Shown: positions 12,401 to 22,358, counted from the first letter of the stretch. The stretch: DNA of 64,000 bases from Elephas maximus indicus (GCF_024166365.1 NC_064822.1:102854823-102918822), one strand, 5' to 3'. Numbers and translations: made by a program. The notes: a model not told the origin generated them from the letters alone.

Positions 12401-12558
12401 CTAAACCCGTTGCCGTTGAGTCAATTCTGACTCACAGAGAGCCTATAGGACAGAGTAGAACTGCCCCATAGGGTTTCCAAGGAGCAGCTGGTGGATATGA
12501 ACTGCCGACCTTTTGATTAGCAGCCAAGCTCTTAACCAGCGTACCACCAGGGCTCCTT
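12401..12558 (-). mobile_element. AfroSINE, short variant
   Basis: From CTAAACCCGTTGCCGTTGAG to GTACCACCAGGGCTCC, with the inner GTAGAACTGCCCCATAGGGT directly followed by TTCCAAGGAGCAGCTGGTGG. The middle module of the long variant is missing. TCCACTACTA on the left and TCCCACTACTA on the right flank it, a likely target-site duplication. Confidence 0.88.
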
Positions 12559-13111
12559 CCCACTACTAACTCACCCTAACCCTAGCCGATTTTAGTTTTA
12601 TTATTAATGATCAATCAATTGAATCTGAAAATCAACCACTGTGAAGATAAAACAAGAGATCAATGGGTGGAAATGTTAAACCTTCTCACCCAGTATGGCT
12701 GTCAGGTAGAACCTCTGGACTCCCAGCTCCACCTGTTTCCTGGGTGTTTCCAGTTACCCAAGGAAAGACAGAGCAGGGAGAGAAAGCAGGCTATCTTCAC
12801 GCAATCATTCTCTTTACCCAAGACCCAGGAACAATGCCTTAAAAGTCAGAACATGTCTGGATGCGTCTCCCCTGAGGTGGGCTTGGAAAATGAAGGAAAG
12901 ACCTCAAGACCTGGTCATCTTGGTCCATCTCTCGGGCTACAATGACTGAGGACCAGCAGAGGACCTGACAGAGGAGATCCCCTGGGGCCCTGCATTTTCT
13001 TGCCTGAATCATGGCCCAGCCAGGAGCAGGGGAGGCATTCCTAGTGCAACCAGATCATTGACCTCTGCCAAGCGGACATAACAATCGAACTGTCAGGTAA
13101 AACTCTAACGC

Positions 13112-13228
13112 AAACCAAGGCAAATCCATTGCCATTGCTGTTGAATAGATTCTGACTTACAGCGACCCTACAGGACAGAGTAGAACCACACCATAGGATT
13201 TCCAAGGCTGTGATCTTTATGGAAGAAT
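13112..13228 (-). mobile_element. AfroSINE, truncated
   Basis: Only the tail half remains: AATCCATTGCCATTGCTG, then GACAGAGTAGAACCACACC, then TTTCCAAGGCTGTGATCTTT. The tRNA-like head is lost after about 13228. Confidence 0.75.
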
Positions 13229-13632
13229 ACTAATTGATACCCAAGTACACACAGTAGACACCAGTTAATCAGCCATATCTATATGGCAGTAGTCTTTGGA
13301 CAAAAGCATGGGTGCTCTTACCTGCACAAGCATGAACTGAGCACTCAGCGTCCAGCACACAGGCACTACGTGGGGAGCATAAAAGAGAGGGTCCATCCTC
13401 CCTGCCACCAAGAAAGCTTCCATTCGCAGTTGAAGAGATGGCAATTTGAATTGGAGCTCAGAGACAAAGAGATGTTCCAAGACAGCACTGTTAATAGAAC
13501 TTTCTGTGCTGTTCAGTACAGTAGCCACTAACCACACGAGGCTATTGAGCATTTGAAATGTGGCTAGTGCAATTGAGAAACAGAATTTCCAAATTTACTT
13601 CATTTTAAGTAATTTCAGTTAATAAGCCATAT

Positions 13633-14090
13633 GTGGCTCCACCACTCATCAGTTTGTTGTGCTCTGGTGGCTTGCACATTGCTGTGATGCTGGAAGCTAT
13701 GCCACCAAGATTTCAAATACCAGCAGGGTCACCCATGGTGGACAGGTTTCAGCAGAGCTTCCAGATTAAGATAGACCAGGAAGAAAGGCCTGGTGATCTA
13801 CTTCTGAAAACTAGCCAGTGAAAACCCTATGAATCACAACAGAACACTGTCCAACTCGCCTGCTTTAGACATGTCATAAGGAGGATCAATTGTTGGAGGA
13901 GGACATCATGTTTGGTAAAGTAGAGGGTCAACAAGGGCAAGGAAGACCCTTAGTGAGATGGATTGGCATGATAGCCGCAACAATAGACTTGAATCTACAG
14001 GTGAGTGTGAGGATGACTCAGGGCCAGGCCAGGTTTCGTTCTGTTGTCCATAAGGTTACCATGAACAAGAGTCGAATCTATCTATTTATA
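13633..14090 (+). mobile_element. RTE (BovB-like) LINE with ORF2 C-terminus
   Basis: This is the best RTE copy in the window. Following the shared 3' block, codons from about 13890 read MLEEDIMFGKVEGQQGQGRP then LVRWIG. This matches the conserved RTE/BovB C-terminal pattern L-x-GK-x-EG-x-RGRGRP-x-x-RW. It then continues to a serine-rich end and a tail with ATGAACAAGAGTCGAATC. The frame upstream is broken, so it is not active. Horizontal transfer is known for BovB-type RTEs in vertebrates; nothing here tests it. Confidence 0.8.
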
Positions 14091-14127
14091 GTGTCTATCA
14101 TATTGGACCATACAGCAAGTCCTTGCT

Positions 14128-14278
14128 GCTCAGCGTAATCTGTAGACCAGCAGCAGCTTCACCTGGGAGCCTGTTAGAAATGCAGACTCTCAGGCCCATC
14201 CCAATCCTACTAAATCAGAATCTGCATTTTAACAAGATCCCGAGAGGTCATCTGTTGACATGGTAAGGTTTGAGGAGC
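14128..14278 (+). mobile_element. MER5A-like hAT MITE, copy 1
   Basis: AGACCAGCAGCAGCTTCACC, CTGGGAGCCTGTTAGAAATG and ATTTTAACAAGATCCC are the diagnostic phrases of the non-autonomous hAT-Charlie element MER5A. The outer inverted repeats are decayed. Confidence 0.85.
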
Positions 14279-14287
14279 TCTAGTATA

Positions 14288-14456
14288 AGGTAGTGGTTCC
14301 TGAGCTTGGGTGAGTATTAGAATCACCTCTGGAGCTTTAAACACTCCCACTGCTATGATTGTACCCCAGACCAATTAAGCCAGAATGGTAGGCATCAGTG
14401 TTTTTTAAGGCCCCTGGGTGATTCCAGCGGGCACTCAGGGTTGAGAACTGCTGCTC
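14288..14456 (+). mobile_element. MER5A-like hAT MITE, copy 2
   Basis: TAGTGGTTCCTGAGCTTGGG begins it and GGTTGAGAACTGCTG ends it, giving recognisable terminal inverted repeats. The inside has GAATCACCTCTGGAGCTTTA and AGGCCCCTGGGTGATTCC. It sits only 10 bp after another MER5A-like copy, so this is a tandem pair of independent old insertions or a duplication. Confidence 0.82.
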
Positions 14457-15060
14457 TGGGGCCATGCAGCCACCCCCTGACAGATGAGTCCATGCGAGGG
14501 CCGGCAACTCAACTTCTCAGACTCTAAATTCTCTTTTTGGGCCCAGACGGCTGGGAAGCCAAAGGGAGTTATTCATCCTCAGCAAGTGTAAGACCTGGCC
14601 AGGCTTGTGTTTGTTTCCACTGCCTAAGTGAGATATTCATTAGGTTTTGACAAAACATGTCCAAATACCACACTGCCAAAGGATCCTGAGCCTGCCTGGA
14701 TGACTGAAGGCTGGGAAGGGCTGATTCACTTCCTCACTCCGGGACCTGGATAACCCCAGTGTCCCAGAGCGCCCCGATTAAGGGAGCTATTCTTCCTACC
14801 CAGGGTGGAAGCGACTTTCAATGTCACTTGTCTTCAGCTGCCCCTCCTGCAGCTCAGCAAGCATCTCAGGGTCACTGGAGCCAAATAGCAGTGGCTCTGA
14901 ACAGGACCTCAGTGGCCGCAGTCACTTTCTAGTCCTGAATGACATTTGCGGTGATGAGCCTCCATCTCTGAGCTGGTGAAATTTCAGAAAAAGCATATCC
15001 GAAGCCAGTCTTTGAGGAAGAATACCGTTCCAGGGGGTGGAGCTGCAGTCCCGTGTACCA
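14457..15060. other. Unassigned intergenic sequence
   Basis: No exon, SINE or LINE signature was recognised here. The sequence has moderate GC and no simple repeats. Confidence 0.5.
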
Positions 15061-15069
15061 GCTGCTGTA

Positions 15070-15236
15070 GAACCAAGTGTGTCAGAGTAGAGCTGTGCTC
15101 CATAGAGTTTTCAGCCGCTGATATTTCTGAATTAGATCACTAGGGCTTTCTTCTGAGGCGCCTCTGGGTGGACTCAAGCCTCCAGCCTTTTGGTTAGCTG
15201 CCAGGCACATTAAAGACTGGCACTACCAGGGACTCT
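15070..15236 (-). mobile_element. AfroSINE, variant with GCCTCTGGGTGGACTC head
   Basis: It belongs to the subfamily marked by GTGTGTCAGAGTAGAGCTGT, GCTCCATAGAGTTTTCAGCC and GAGGCGCCTCTGGGTGGACT, closing with CACTACCAGGGACTC. The same variant is seen at 21981-22180 and 32078-32257 in minus orientation, and on the plus strand at 26195 and 43791. Confidence 0.82.
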
Positions 15237-16346
15237 GTACTGGCCCCCATGTGGGGAGCCTGTGAACAGGGTCTCACTGTGGAACTGAGAAACATCATCT
15301 TTGACTTGGGTGATGTGGAGATGTGAACAATTCACTTTAGGAATGGGATTCCCAACTACAGGATTATTAGCTCATTTGTCTGGACATGTCCATAGGAAGC
15401 CTTAAGCTTTGTACCCACAGCTCTTCTCATGTATCCAGGCCGACTTTAGAAGACTTGGTCAAGGCGAGGTTGCCCTCAGAAAAGATGCAAGACAGCAGCC
15501 ATGATGTTGTGCCCAGGCTGGAGGAGTGAGGGCCAGAACCAGCAGTGTCACAGGACACCTCACACAAGGTGCCTCCCCTCCCCTGTACCTTCAGATGCAG
15601 GAGACCCAGTGCCTTGCAGATATCCTTAGAAAGCTTTGATGGCCAGTAGGTCCCTGGGCCACCAGCCACATCTAAATGAGGCTCTTTCTGTGCTCCGACT
15701 GGATATGAGCCCAGTTCTAGATACAGGGGAGACTCGGGAAAGAGACAGGGGGAGGATTTTCTCCCCTCCATCGCTGAGTAGGTTAGGGTGTGTCCAGTGG
15801 AAAGAGAAGGAGAAAGCCAGCCAAAAGTCGTTATCTCCTCCAGCTGTCTCTAACTCTATCGCTATCCCATGGTCTCCATGAAGACTCTCTGTCACCTCGC
15901 CCACACTGTCCTCTGGACTGTACCATTAGCACTTTGTTAAATCTCCCTAATTCTTTAACAGCCCTTCTTTATGGGTCCATGAAATGCCAGGGCCCGGCAG
16001 CTCCTTGGAGGTCAAAAATGCCAACCCTCTTGACTTTGAGATGAGGAAATGGAAGCCTAGGACACAGTACTGTGTCGGGCCATATTGGATGGAACCCGAG
16101 GCAAAAGAAAAAATCAGAAATACTGATTCTGTCCTCATTTAAATTTTTGATCTTTTATTCATCATGGATTTTTCGCATTAATTCTGACTTTTAAAAATAA
16201 TATGGCATTAAAATATTATTTACTTGATTACTGAGGGTTTTCTTTTTTTTGGTGCCTTCTTAAATTTTGCAACCAAGGCAAGTGCCTCCCTCACCTCACC
16301 GTAGTCCCTAAAAATCTCTGTAAATGTGGCTGCTGGGCAATCCCAT
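15237..16346. other. Unassigned intergenic sequence left of the young L1
   Basis: No gene was recognised here. The part from about 16080 to 16345 (GGGCCATATTGGATGGAACC through CTGCTGGGCAATCCC) looks like an old transposon fragment, possibly a hAT end, but I could not classify it. The window from 15427 to 15904 is open in several frames on both strands without codon bias or splice-site logic, so I do not call a gene. Confidence 0.45.
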
Positions 16347-16361
16347 AAAGTAGGGGGAGGA

Positions 16362-17294
16362 AAGTGGATCAAAGACCTAAACATAAAGACTAATACGATA
16401 AAGATCATGGAAGAAAAAATAGGGACAACGTTAGGAGCCCTAATACAAGGCATAAACAGAACACAAAACATTACCAAAAATGATGAAGAGAAACCAGATA
16501 ACTGGGAGCTCCTAAAAATCAAACACCTATGCTCATCTAAAGACTTCACCAAAAGAGTAAAAAGACCACCTACAGAATGGGAAAGAATTTTCAGCTATGA
16601 CATCTCCGACCAGCGCCGGATCTCTAAACTCTATATGATTCTGTCAAAACTCAACCACGAAAAGATAAACAACCCAAACAAGAAGTGGGCAAAGGATATG
16701 AACACGCACTTCACTAAAGAAGATATTCAGGCAGCTAACAGATACATGAGAAAATGCTCTCGATCATTAGCCATTAGAGAAATGCAAATTAAAACTACAA
16801 TGAGATTCCAACTCACTCCAACAAGGCTGGCATTAATCCAAAAAACACAAAACAATAAATGTTGGAGAGGCTGCGGAGAGATTGGAACTCTTATACACTG
16901 CTGGTGGGAATGTAAAATGGTACCACCACTTTGGAAATCTATCTGGCGTTATCTTAAACAGTTAGAAATAGAACTACCATACAACCCAGAAATCCCACTC
17001 CTCGGAATATACCCTAGAGATACAAGAGCCTTCTCACGATCAGATATACGCACACCCATGTTTATTGCAGCTCTGTTTACAGTAGCAAAAAGCTGGAAGC
17101 AACCAAGGTGTCCATCAATGGATGAATGGCTAAATAAATTGTGGTATATTCACACAATGGAATACTACGCATCGATAAAGAACAGTGAGGAATCTGTGAA
17201 ACATTTCATGACATGGAGGAACCTGGGAGGCATTATGCTGAGTGAAATTAGTCAGAGGCAAAAGGACAAATATTGTATAAGACCACTATTATAA
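16362..17294 (+). pseudogene. L1 ORF2 protein, C-terminal fragment (about 310 codons, open)
   Basis: The frame starts in mid-protein with KWIKDLNIKTNTIKIMEEKI and runs without a stop to CIRPLL. It holds the C-terminal cysteine motif C-x3-C-x7-H-x4-C at about 16860-16913, then the conserved WKQPRCPSMDEWLNK and YIHTMEYYASIKNS segments typical of mammalian L1 ORF2. Because the 5' part is missing, there is no native start codon. The open frame continues upstream a few codons only by chance, through flanking DNA. Not expected to be expressed as a functional protein. Confidence 0.93.
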
Positions 17295-18290
17295 GATCTT
17301 GAGAAACAGTATAAACTGAGAAGAACACATACTTTTGTGGTTACGAGGCGGGGAGGGAGGGAGGGTGGGAGAGGGTTATTTACTGATTAGTTAGTAGATA
17401 AGAACTACTTTAGGTGAAGGGAAGGACAATACTCAATACACGGAAGGTCAGCTCAACTGGACTGGACCAAAAGCAAAGAAGTTTCCGGGATAAACTGAAT
17501 GCTTCAAAGGTCAGCGGAGCAAGGGTGGGGGTTTGGGGACTATGGCTTAAGGGGACTTCTATGTCAATTGGCAAAATAATTTTATTATGAAAACATTCTG
17601 CATCCCACTTTGAAGTGTGGCGTCTGGGGTCTTCAATGCTAACAAGCGGCCATGTAAGATGCATCAGTTGGTCTCAACCCACCTGGATCAAAGGAGAATG
17701 AAGAACACCAAGGTCACATGACAACTATGAGCCCAAGAGACAGAAAGAGCCACATGAATCAGAAACTTACATCAGAAGAACTAGATGGTGCCCGGCCACA
17801 ACTGATGACTGCCCTGACAGGGAGCACAACAGAGAACCCCTGAGGGAGCAGGAGATCAGTGGGATGCAGACCCCAAATTCTCATAAAAAGACCATACTTA
17901 ATGGTCTGACTGAGACTAGAGGAACCCTGGCGGTCATGGTCCCCAAACCTTCTGTTGGCCCAGGACAGGAACCATTCCCGAAGACAACTCATCAGACACG
18001 GAAGGGTCTGGACAATGGGTAGGAGTGAGATGCTGATGAAGAGTGAGCTACTTGTATCAAGTGGACACTTGAGACTGTGTTGGCATCTCCTGTCTGGAGG
18101 GGAGTTAGGAGGGTAGAGAGGGTTAGAAACTGGCAAAATTGTCACGAAAGGAGAAACTGGAAGGGCTGACTCATTAGGGGGAGAGTAAGTGGGAGTATGG
18201 AATAAGGTGTATATAAGCTTATAGGTGACAGACTGACTTGATTTGTAAACGTTCACTTAAAGCTCAATAAAAATTATTATTAAAAAAAAA
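16362..18290 (+). mobile_element. L1 retrotransposon, 5'-truncated, with perfect 15-bp target-site duplication
   Basis: This holds the last third of L1 ORF2 (to the stop at 17294), a 3' UTR of about 1 kb with a G-rich polypurine tract at 17347-17377, and a poly(A) tail ending at 18290. The 15-bp repeat AAAGTAGGGGGAGGA flanks it at 16347-16361 and 18291-18305. The open frame and exact target duplication suggest a relatively recent insertion. It cannot move on its own, lacking the promoter, ORF1, the endonuclease and most of the reverse transcriptase. Confidence 0.95.
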
Positions 18291-18305
18291 AAAGTAGGGG
18301 GAGGA

Positions 18306-18476
18306 GGGAGAAGAGTTCAGTGCGGTGCCGCCCTTGCATGAGCTAAGTCAGTCAGCTTGGCATCTGTTACAAAGGAAGGAAGGTGTGCTTGTCTTTCTCT
18401 TCTTCTTTATGTGTCATTTGTCCCCTCCTTTTCTTTTTTAAAAGGAAAATCATTATTTTAATATCTTTTTAATAGG
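18306..18476. other. Flank between the L1 and the MLT2-type LTR
   Basis: The sequence interrupted by the L1 resumes here. The stretch before 16347 and after 18306 was contiguous before insertion. A pyrimidine-rich part (TTGTCTTTCTCTTCTTCTTT) lies at about 18390-18409. No gene. Confidence 0.5.
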
Positions 18477-18518
18477 TGTGATGGTTAGTCTTGCAGGTCA
18501 TTTTGGCTAGGCTATAAA

Positions 18519-18576
18519 AAAAACTCATTGCCATCAAGCCGATTCTGACTCATAGCAACCCTATAGATATAGTACT
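18519..18576 (-). mobile_element. AfroSINE fragment inside MLT2 LTR
   Basis: Only the tail end is present: AACTCATTGCCATCAAGCCG, then ATTCTGACTCATAGCAACCC. It is followed directly by LTR sequence (CAGTTATTTAATCAAAC), so this is a short, 5'-truncated insertion. Confidence 0.75.
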
Positions 18577-18606
18577 CAGTTATTTAATCAAACACTGGTT
18601 TTTGTG

Positions 18607-18769
18607 GTTGTTCATCTGCTAACCAAAAGGTTGGCAGTTTGAACCCACCAGCTGCTGCGCAGGAGAACGATGTGGCAATCTGCTCAGCTTTGGAAGCCCT
18701 ATGGGGCAGTTCTACTCTATCCTGTCAGGTTGTTACAAGTTGGAATCGACTCGATTGCAACAGGGTATG
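18607..18769 (+). mobile_element. AfroSINE inside MLT2 LTR
   Basis: From TCATCTGCTAACCAAAAGG to AATCGACTCGATTGCAAC, lacking the first 30 or so bases of the head. It is opposite in direction to the fragment 30 bp to its left, and both are younger than the LTR. Confidence 0.83.
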
Positions 18770-19184
18770 GGTAACCTAAGTATTAGTATGAAGATGTTCT
18801 GTAGATGTGATTGACATCTAAAACCAGCTGACTTTAAGTAAAGTAGATTACCCTCGATAATGGGTGTAAACCTCATCCAATCAGTTGATGGCCTTAAGTG
18901 CAAAAACTGAGGTTTCCCAGAGGAGAAAAAATTCTGCCTCAAGACTATAGCATAAAATCCTGCATGAGTTTTTAGCCTGCTGGCTTGCCCTACAACTTCC
19001 AGTGTTTTCATCTCTCACAACCAGATGAACCAATTTTTTTAAATAAAATCTGTTTATATAGATATACATATCGATAGATAGACTTGTACCCAAACAACCC
19101 AACAGATAAGATAATACATAGGGAAAGAGAGAGAAAGATCTCCTATTGGTTTTGTTTCTCTGGAGAACCCTGATTGATACAATA

Positions 19185-20023
19185 AGTAACACATTCATAC
19201 GATTCCAAATTTCAAAAGCACAAAAGGTAAAAAGTCTCCCACCCAACCACCCACTTCCTCTCCCCAAAGGGAACCAAAAGTGCTGGTTTGCAGAAATCCT
19301 TGCAGAGAGATTCCAAGTGTATACATGCAGCTGTGAGTAAACACCATTCCTCCACTCCAATCACAAATGGTAACGTACTGGTCTACAAAGGACTTTTTCA
19401 TTTGTTGTGTCTTGGAGATGATTTTACATCAACATATTTAAAACTTCGTCATTATTTTAGTGGTCTCTTAGTATTCCACTATATGAATATACCACAATTT
19501 ATTTAACCAGTCCCCTCTTGGTGGACATTTGGGTTATTTCTAGTCTTTTGCTGAAATAATGCTGCAATAAATATTTGTATATGTGTCATTTTGCACATGC
19601 ACAAGTTTATCTGTAGGATAATTTCCTGGAAGCAGAATTGCTGGTCAAAGTGATATGCATTAAAAATGTTGACAGATATTGCTAAATTCCCTTCAACCAG
19701 CAATGTATGAAAATGCACGTTTCTCCCAACTATTGCCAGTCAGGATTGTTGTAATTTACAAAGGAGAAATTTTACCATAATAGCTACTCCTTGTACAGTG
19801 GTTAACTCTTTTGGTCTTTGCCAATCTGAAAAGTGAAAAATAGTATCACAGTGTGGCTTTAATTTGAATTTCTTTTATTGAGTAAGACTGGGTTTTCATT
19901 TTCTGGGAATTCTGTTCATATCCTTTCCCATTTTTCTATTACATTGTTGGTCTTTTTCTTATTTGATTTGTACAAGTGCTTTATATAGAACATTAGACCT
20001 TGTCTATCTATGATCAGAGTAGG
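19185..20023 (-). mobile_element. Old L1, ORF2 3' half, part 1
   Basis: In reverse orientation the sequence has the L1 ORF2 C-terminal coding order: AGTATTCCACTATATGAATA (the MEYY region), then CTGCAATAAATATTTGTAT, then GCAGAATTGCTGG, then AATAGTATCACAGTGTGGC. It is much more diverged than the L1 at 16.4 kb, with many stops. It continues after the SINE at 20024-20372. Confidence 0.75.
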
Positions 20024-20372
20024 GCGCTGGTGGTTCAGTGGTAGAATTCTTGCCTCCCATGTGGAAGGCCCAGGTTCGATTCCTGGCAAATGCGCTTCAC
20101 ACACAGCTGCCATCCATCTGTCAGTGGAGGCTTGAGTGATGCTGAACAGGTTTCAGCAGAGCTTCTAGACTAAAATGGACTAGGAAGAAAGGCCTGGTGA
20201 TCTACTTCTTAAAATCAGCCAATGAAAACCTTATGATCACAGCGGTCCAGTCTGAAGCCGATCATGGGGATGGGCAGGATTGGGCAGAGTTCCGTTCTGT
20301 TGAGCGCTGGGTTGCCATGAGTCAGATCCAACTCCGTGGCAGCTAACAGCACTACAGCAATGATAAGAACGG
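20024..20372 (+). mobile_element. tRNA-Gly-headed SINE with RTE-like tail, copy 1
   Basis: The head GGTGGTTCAGTGGTAGAATT, then CTTGCCTCCCATGTGG, then AGGCCCAGGTTCGATTCC is very close to a tRNA-Gly gene, including box A and box B. The body is the RTE 3' sequence (CATCTGTCAGTGGAGGC to ATGAGTCAGATCCAACTC). No CCA-ready acceptor stem closes, so this is a SINE and not a tRNA gene. It splits an older L1. A tail shared with RTE implies mobilisation by the RTE enzyme. Confidence 0.85.
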
Positions 20373-20770
20373 TAAACACTTCTTTGTGGTTTGTCATTTT
20401 ATCTTTTGGCTTTGCTTTTTGTTTTGCCATGCAAAAACTTTTTATATAATCAATTATCTTTATTTTATTTTATAGTTTTTTAATTTCTCATGGCTTCTTT
20501 TGAGTTCCTTTAGGCTTTAATGTTTACATTTAAACTTTTGATTTATGTGTAATTTATCTATTTTAAGGTGTGAGGTATGAATCTGACTTTTCCTTCCCTC
20601 AGTGATTACCCAGTTTTTCCAGGATATCTCTCCCCTGCCCTGGCTAAAATATTATCTTTACTACATTATAAAATCCAGATTTTATTTGGGTCTACTTCAG
20701 AACTTACTCTTGTGCTCCATTGACCTATATATTCATGCACCGGTACCACATTCTCCCTTTTTCACCAGGT
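20373..20770 (-). mobile_element. Old L1, ORF2 part 2 (right of the SINE)
   Basis: It continues the reverse L1 ORF2 order: GTTTTGCCATGCAAAAACTT, then GTGAGGTATGAATCTGAC, then GACCTATATATTCATGCACC and GGTACCACATT. It matches well-known antisense L1 phrases. It ends near 20770 without a clear boundary. Confidence 0.7.
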
Positions 20771-20841
20771 GCCACTTGGACTTGACTGCAGGTTACTGGG
20801 TTCCAAGTGCCCCTGAGGTTTGCAGACCCTGGGGTGGGATG

Positions 20842-21044
20842 AAGGAGCCCTGGTAGCGCAGTGGTTAAGTGCCCAGCAGCTAACTGAAAGGTTGGCGGTT
20901 CAAACCCACCAGCCGCTCCATGGGAGAAAGATGGTGGCAGCCAGCTTCCATAAAGATGATAGCCTTGGAAACTCTATGGGGCAGTTTTGCTCTGTCCTAC
21001 AGGGTCGCTATGAGTCAAAATTGACTGGACAGCAAAGGGGTTGG
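20842..21044 (+). mobile_element. AfroSINE, long variant
   Basis: Near full-length: GGAGCCCTGGTAGCGCAGTG, GTTCAAACCCACCAGCCGC, CTTGGAAACTCTATGGGGC, CTATGAGTCAAAATTGAC. Its 3' tail runs straight into a G-rich 10-bp tandem repeat, which probably arose from the SINE's own GGTTTGGG-like end. Confidence 0.9.
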
Positions 21045-21084
21045 GGATGGGGCGGGATGGGGTGGGATGGGGTGGGATGGGGTG
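21041..21084. repeat. 10-bp tandem repeat (GGTGGGATGG)n
   Basis: About 4.4 units of GGTGGGATGG (first unit with C for T) start at the end of an AfroSINE. It has runs of 3-4 G with short loops on the plus strand. Confidence 0.9.
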
Positions 21085-21085
21085 G

Positions 21086-21830
21086 AAGACTAGCACAAGC
21101 GTCATTGTTGTCAGGAAGCTGTCAAGCTCTCTCCAAAGAACCGCTTGCATCTAAAATGGCTGTGCTCCCATTCCCACGCTCTAGAGAAAAACGAAAAGAG
21201 AACAAAGACGTTCATTTCCTCATTTAAAAACCTAACCATTTGTCTGTCCGCCCCGGAGGGAAGCCCTCTCCTCTAGCGCCGTGTGCGGTGCTGACCCTCT
21301 CCCGGGCGCCTTCTCTTCCGGTTTTAAGAGGACCGCCTTGAAGCTGCCGCTTTGATCACCAGACTTGGAAGGGCTGCCCTCACAGACTCCCTAGATCCAA
21401 GCCCTGGACTTGACGGCCCTGTGTAAACTGAGCTGCCCCCTATCTTAAAGACATTACAAAGGACCCTAAACAAACACATTAACAGCCACTAAGCGACCTA
21501 ACTAATGCGGGCCAATAAACAAGCCCCTAGGAGAGATTACGCATAAGAGGCCTCTCCGCCCCTCCACGCTGACCCGGAGTTTCTGCTCTCTCAGTCTGCA
21601 CGCTGCGTTCCTACCACTCTCCCCAGCTGGACTGTAAACTCCTAGAAGGCGGGCACCCTGCCTTTGGCTTCTTCCACCTCTCCCCCCACTCCCATAAGCC
21701 AGCTTGGTCCCAGGGCACTCAGTAAATACCTACTGCAAGTAAAACAAGAAAGCTCTTCCTTAGAAAGAACTGCTGTAGCCCCAGGCTATCAAAAGGAGTG
21801 TTTTCCTTTGGAGGTAGAGATTATATGCCA
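21086..21830. other. Intergenic sequence with an L2-like remnant
   Basis: No gene was found here. At about 21625-21740, CTGGACTGTAAACTCCTAG, then AGGCGGGCACC and later CACTCAGTAAATACCTACTG form the 3'-end signature of an L2 element on the plus strand. The part at 21250-21330 is CpG-rich with no exon signature. Confidence 0.5.
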
Positions 21831-21978
21831 TTAAAAAAAAAAAAAAAAAAAACCCCAAACCCCTTGTGGTCTAGTGAATTCCGACTCATAGTGGCTCTAT
21901 AGAACAGAGTAGAACTGCCCCATAGGGTGTCCAAGGAGCGCCTGGTGGATTTGAACTGCCAACCTTTTGTATACAGCA
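21831..21978 (-). mobile_element. AfroSINE, first of a three-SINE cluster
   Basis: A 21-A tail (21832-21852 on the plus strand) precedes CCCCAAACCCCTTGTGG, then GTAGAACTGCCCCATAGGGT and GATTTGAACTGCCAACC. The head is missing beyond TTTTGTATACAGC, where the next SINE begins. Confidence 0.85.
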
Positions 21979-22180
21979 AGCCAAAAACCAAAACAAGTTG
22001 CCATCCAGAGGACCCTGACTCATGGCGACCCATGTGTTGCAGAGTAGAGCTGTGCTCCATAGAGTTTTCAATGGCTGATTTTTCAAAGGTAGATTGCCAG
22101 GCCTTTCTTCAAAGGTGCCTCTGGGTGCATTTGAACCACCAACCTTTCAATTAGCAGCATTAGCTCACCCAGGGACTCCT
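21979..22180 (-). mobile_element. AfroSINE, second of the cluster (GCCTCTGGGTG variant)
   Basis: It has AACCAAAACAAGTTGCCATC, CATGTGTTGCAGAGTAGAGC, GGTGCCTCTGGGTGCATTTG and CACCCAGGGACTCC. It is a different subfamily from its neighbours on both sides, so the cluster formed by separate insertions and not by tandem duplication. Confidence 0.87.
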
Positions 22181-22188
22181 CACTACAC

Positions 22189-22358
22189 ACCAAACCAAAA
22201 ACAAAACCCATTGTTACTGAGTGGATTCCTGCTCATAGTGACCCTATAGGACAAAGTAGAACTGCCCCATAGGGTTTCCAAGGAATGGCTGGTGGATTCC
22301 AACTGCTGAGCTTTGGGTTAGCATCTGAGTTCTTAACCACTGTGCTACCAGGGCTCCT
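22189..22358 (-). mobile_element. AfroSINE, third of the cluster (short variant)
   Basis: From AAACCAAAAACAAAACCC to TGCTACCAGGGCTCC, essentially full length. Inside it has GTAGAACTGCCCCATAGGGT and TTCCAACTGCTGAGC. Confidence 0.88.

Larger units (their letters stand above)
18477..19181 (+). mobile_element. MLT2-type (ERVL) LTR interrupted by AfroSINE fragments
   Basis: It starts TGTGATGGTTAG. The body has CTCATCCAATCAGTTGATGG, and it ends TCCTATTGGTTTTGTTTCTC then TGGAGAACCCTGATTGATAC. These are the classic ends of MLT2-group LTRs of ERVL. Two AfroSINE pieces split it between 18519 and 18769. It is a solo LTR with no retroviral genes nearby. Confidence 0.82.

Noticed and set aside
15427..15904. 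Overlapping open frames on both strands as a possible exon cluster
   Set aside because: No family resemblance, and the frames overlap on opposite strands without codon bias.
16326..16361. A native start codon for the 322-codon frame at 16326
   Set aside because: The ATG is in the flanking DNA and the target-site duplication, before the L1 begins at 16362. The frame is open there by chance.
20033..20100. A tRNA-Gly gene
   Set aside because: Box A and box B look good, but the acceptor stem does not pair, the RTE-like body follows directly, and three more copies with the same body exist. It is a SINE head.
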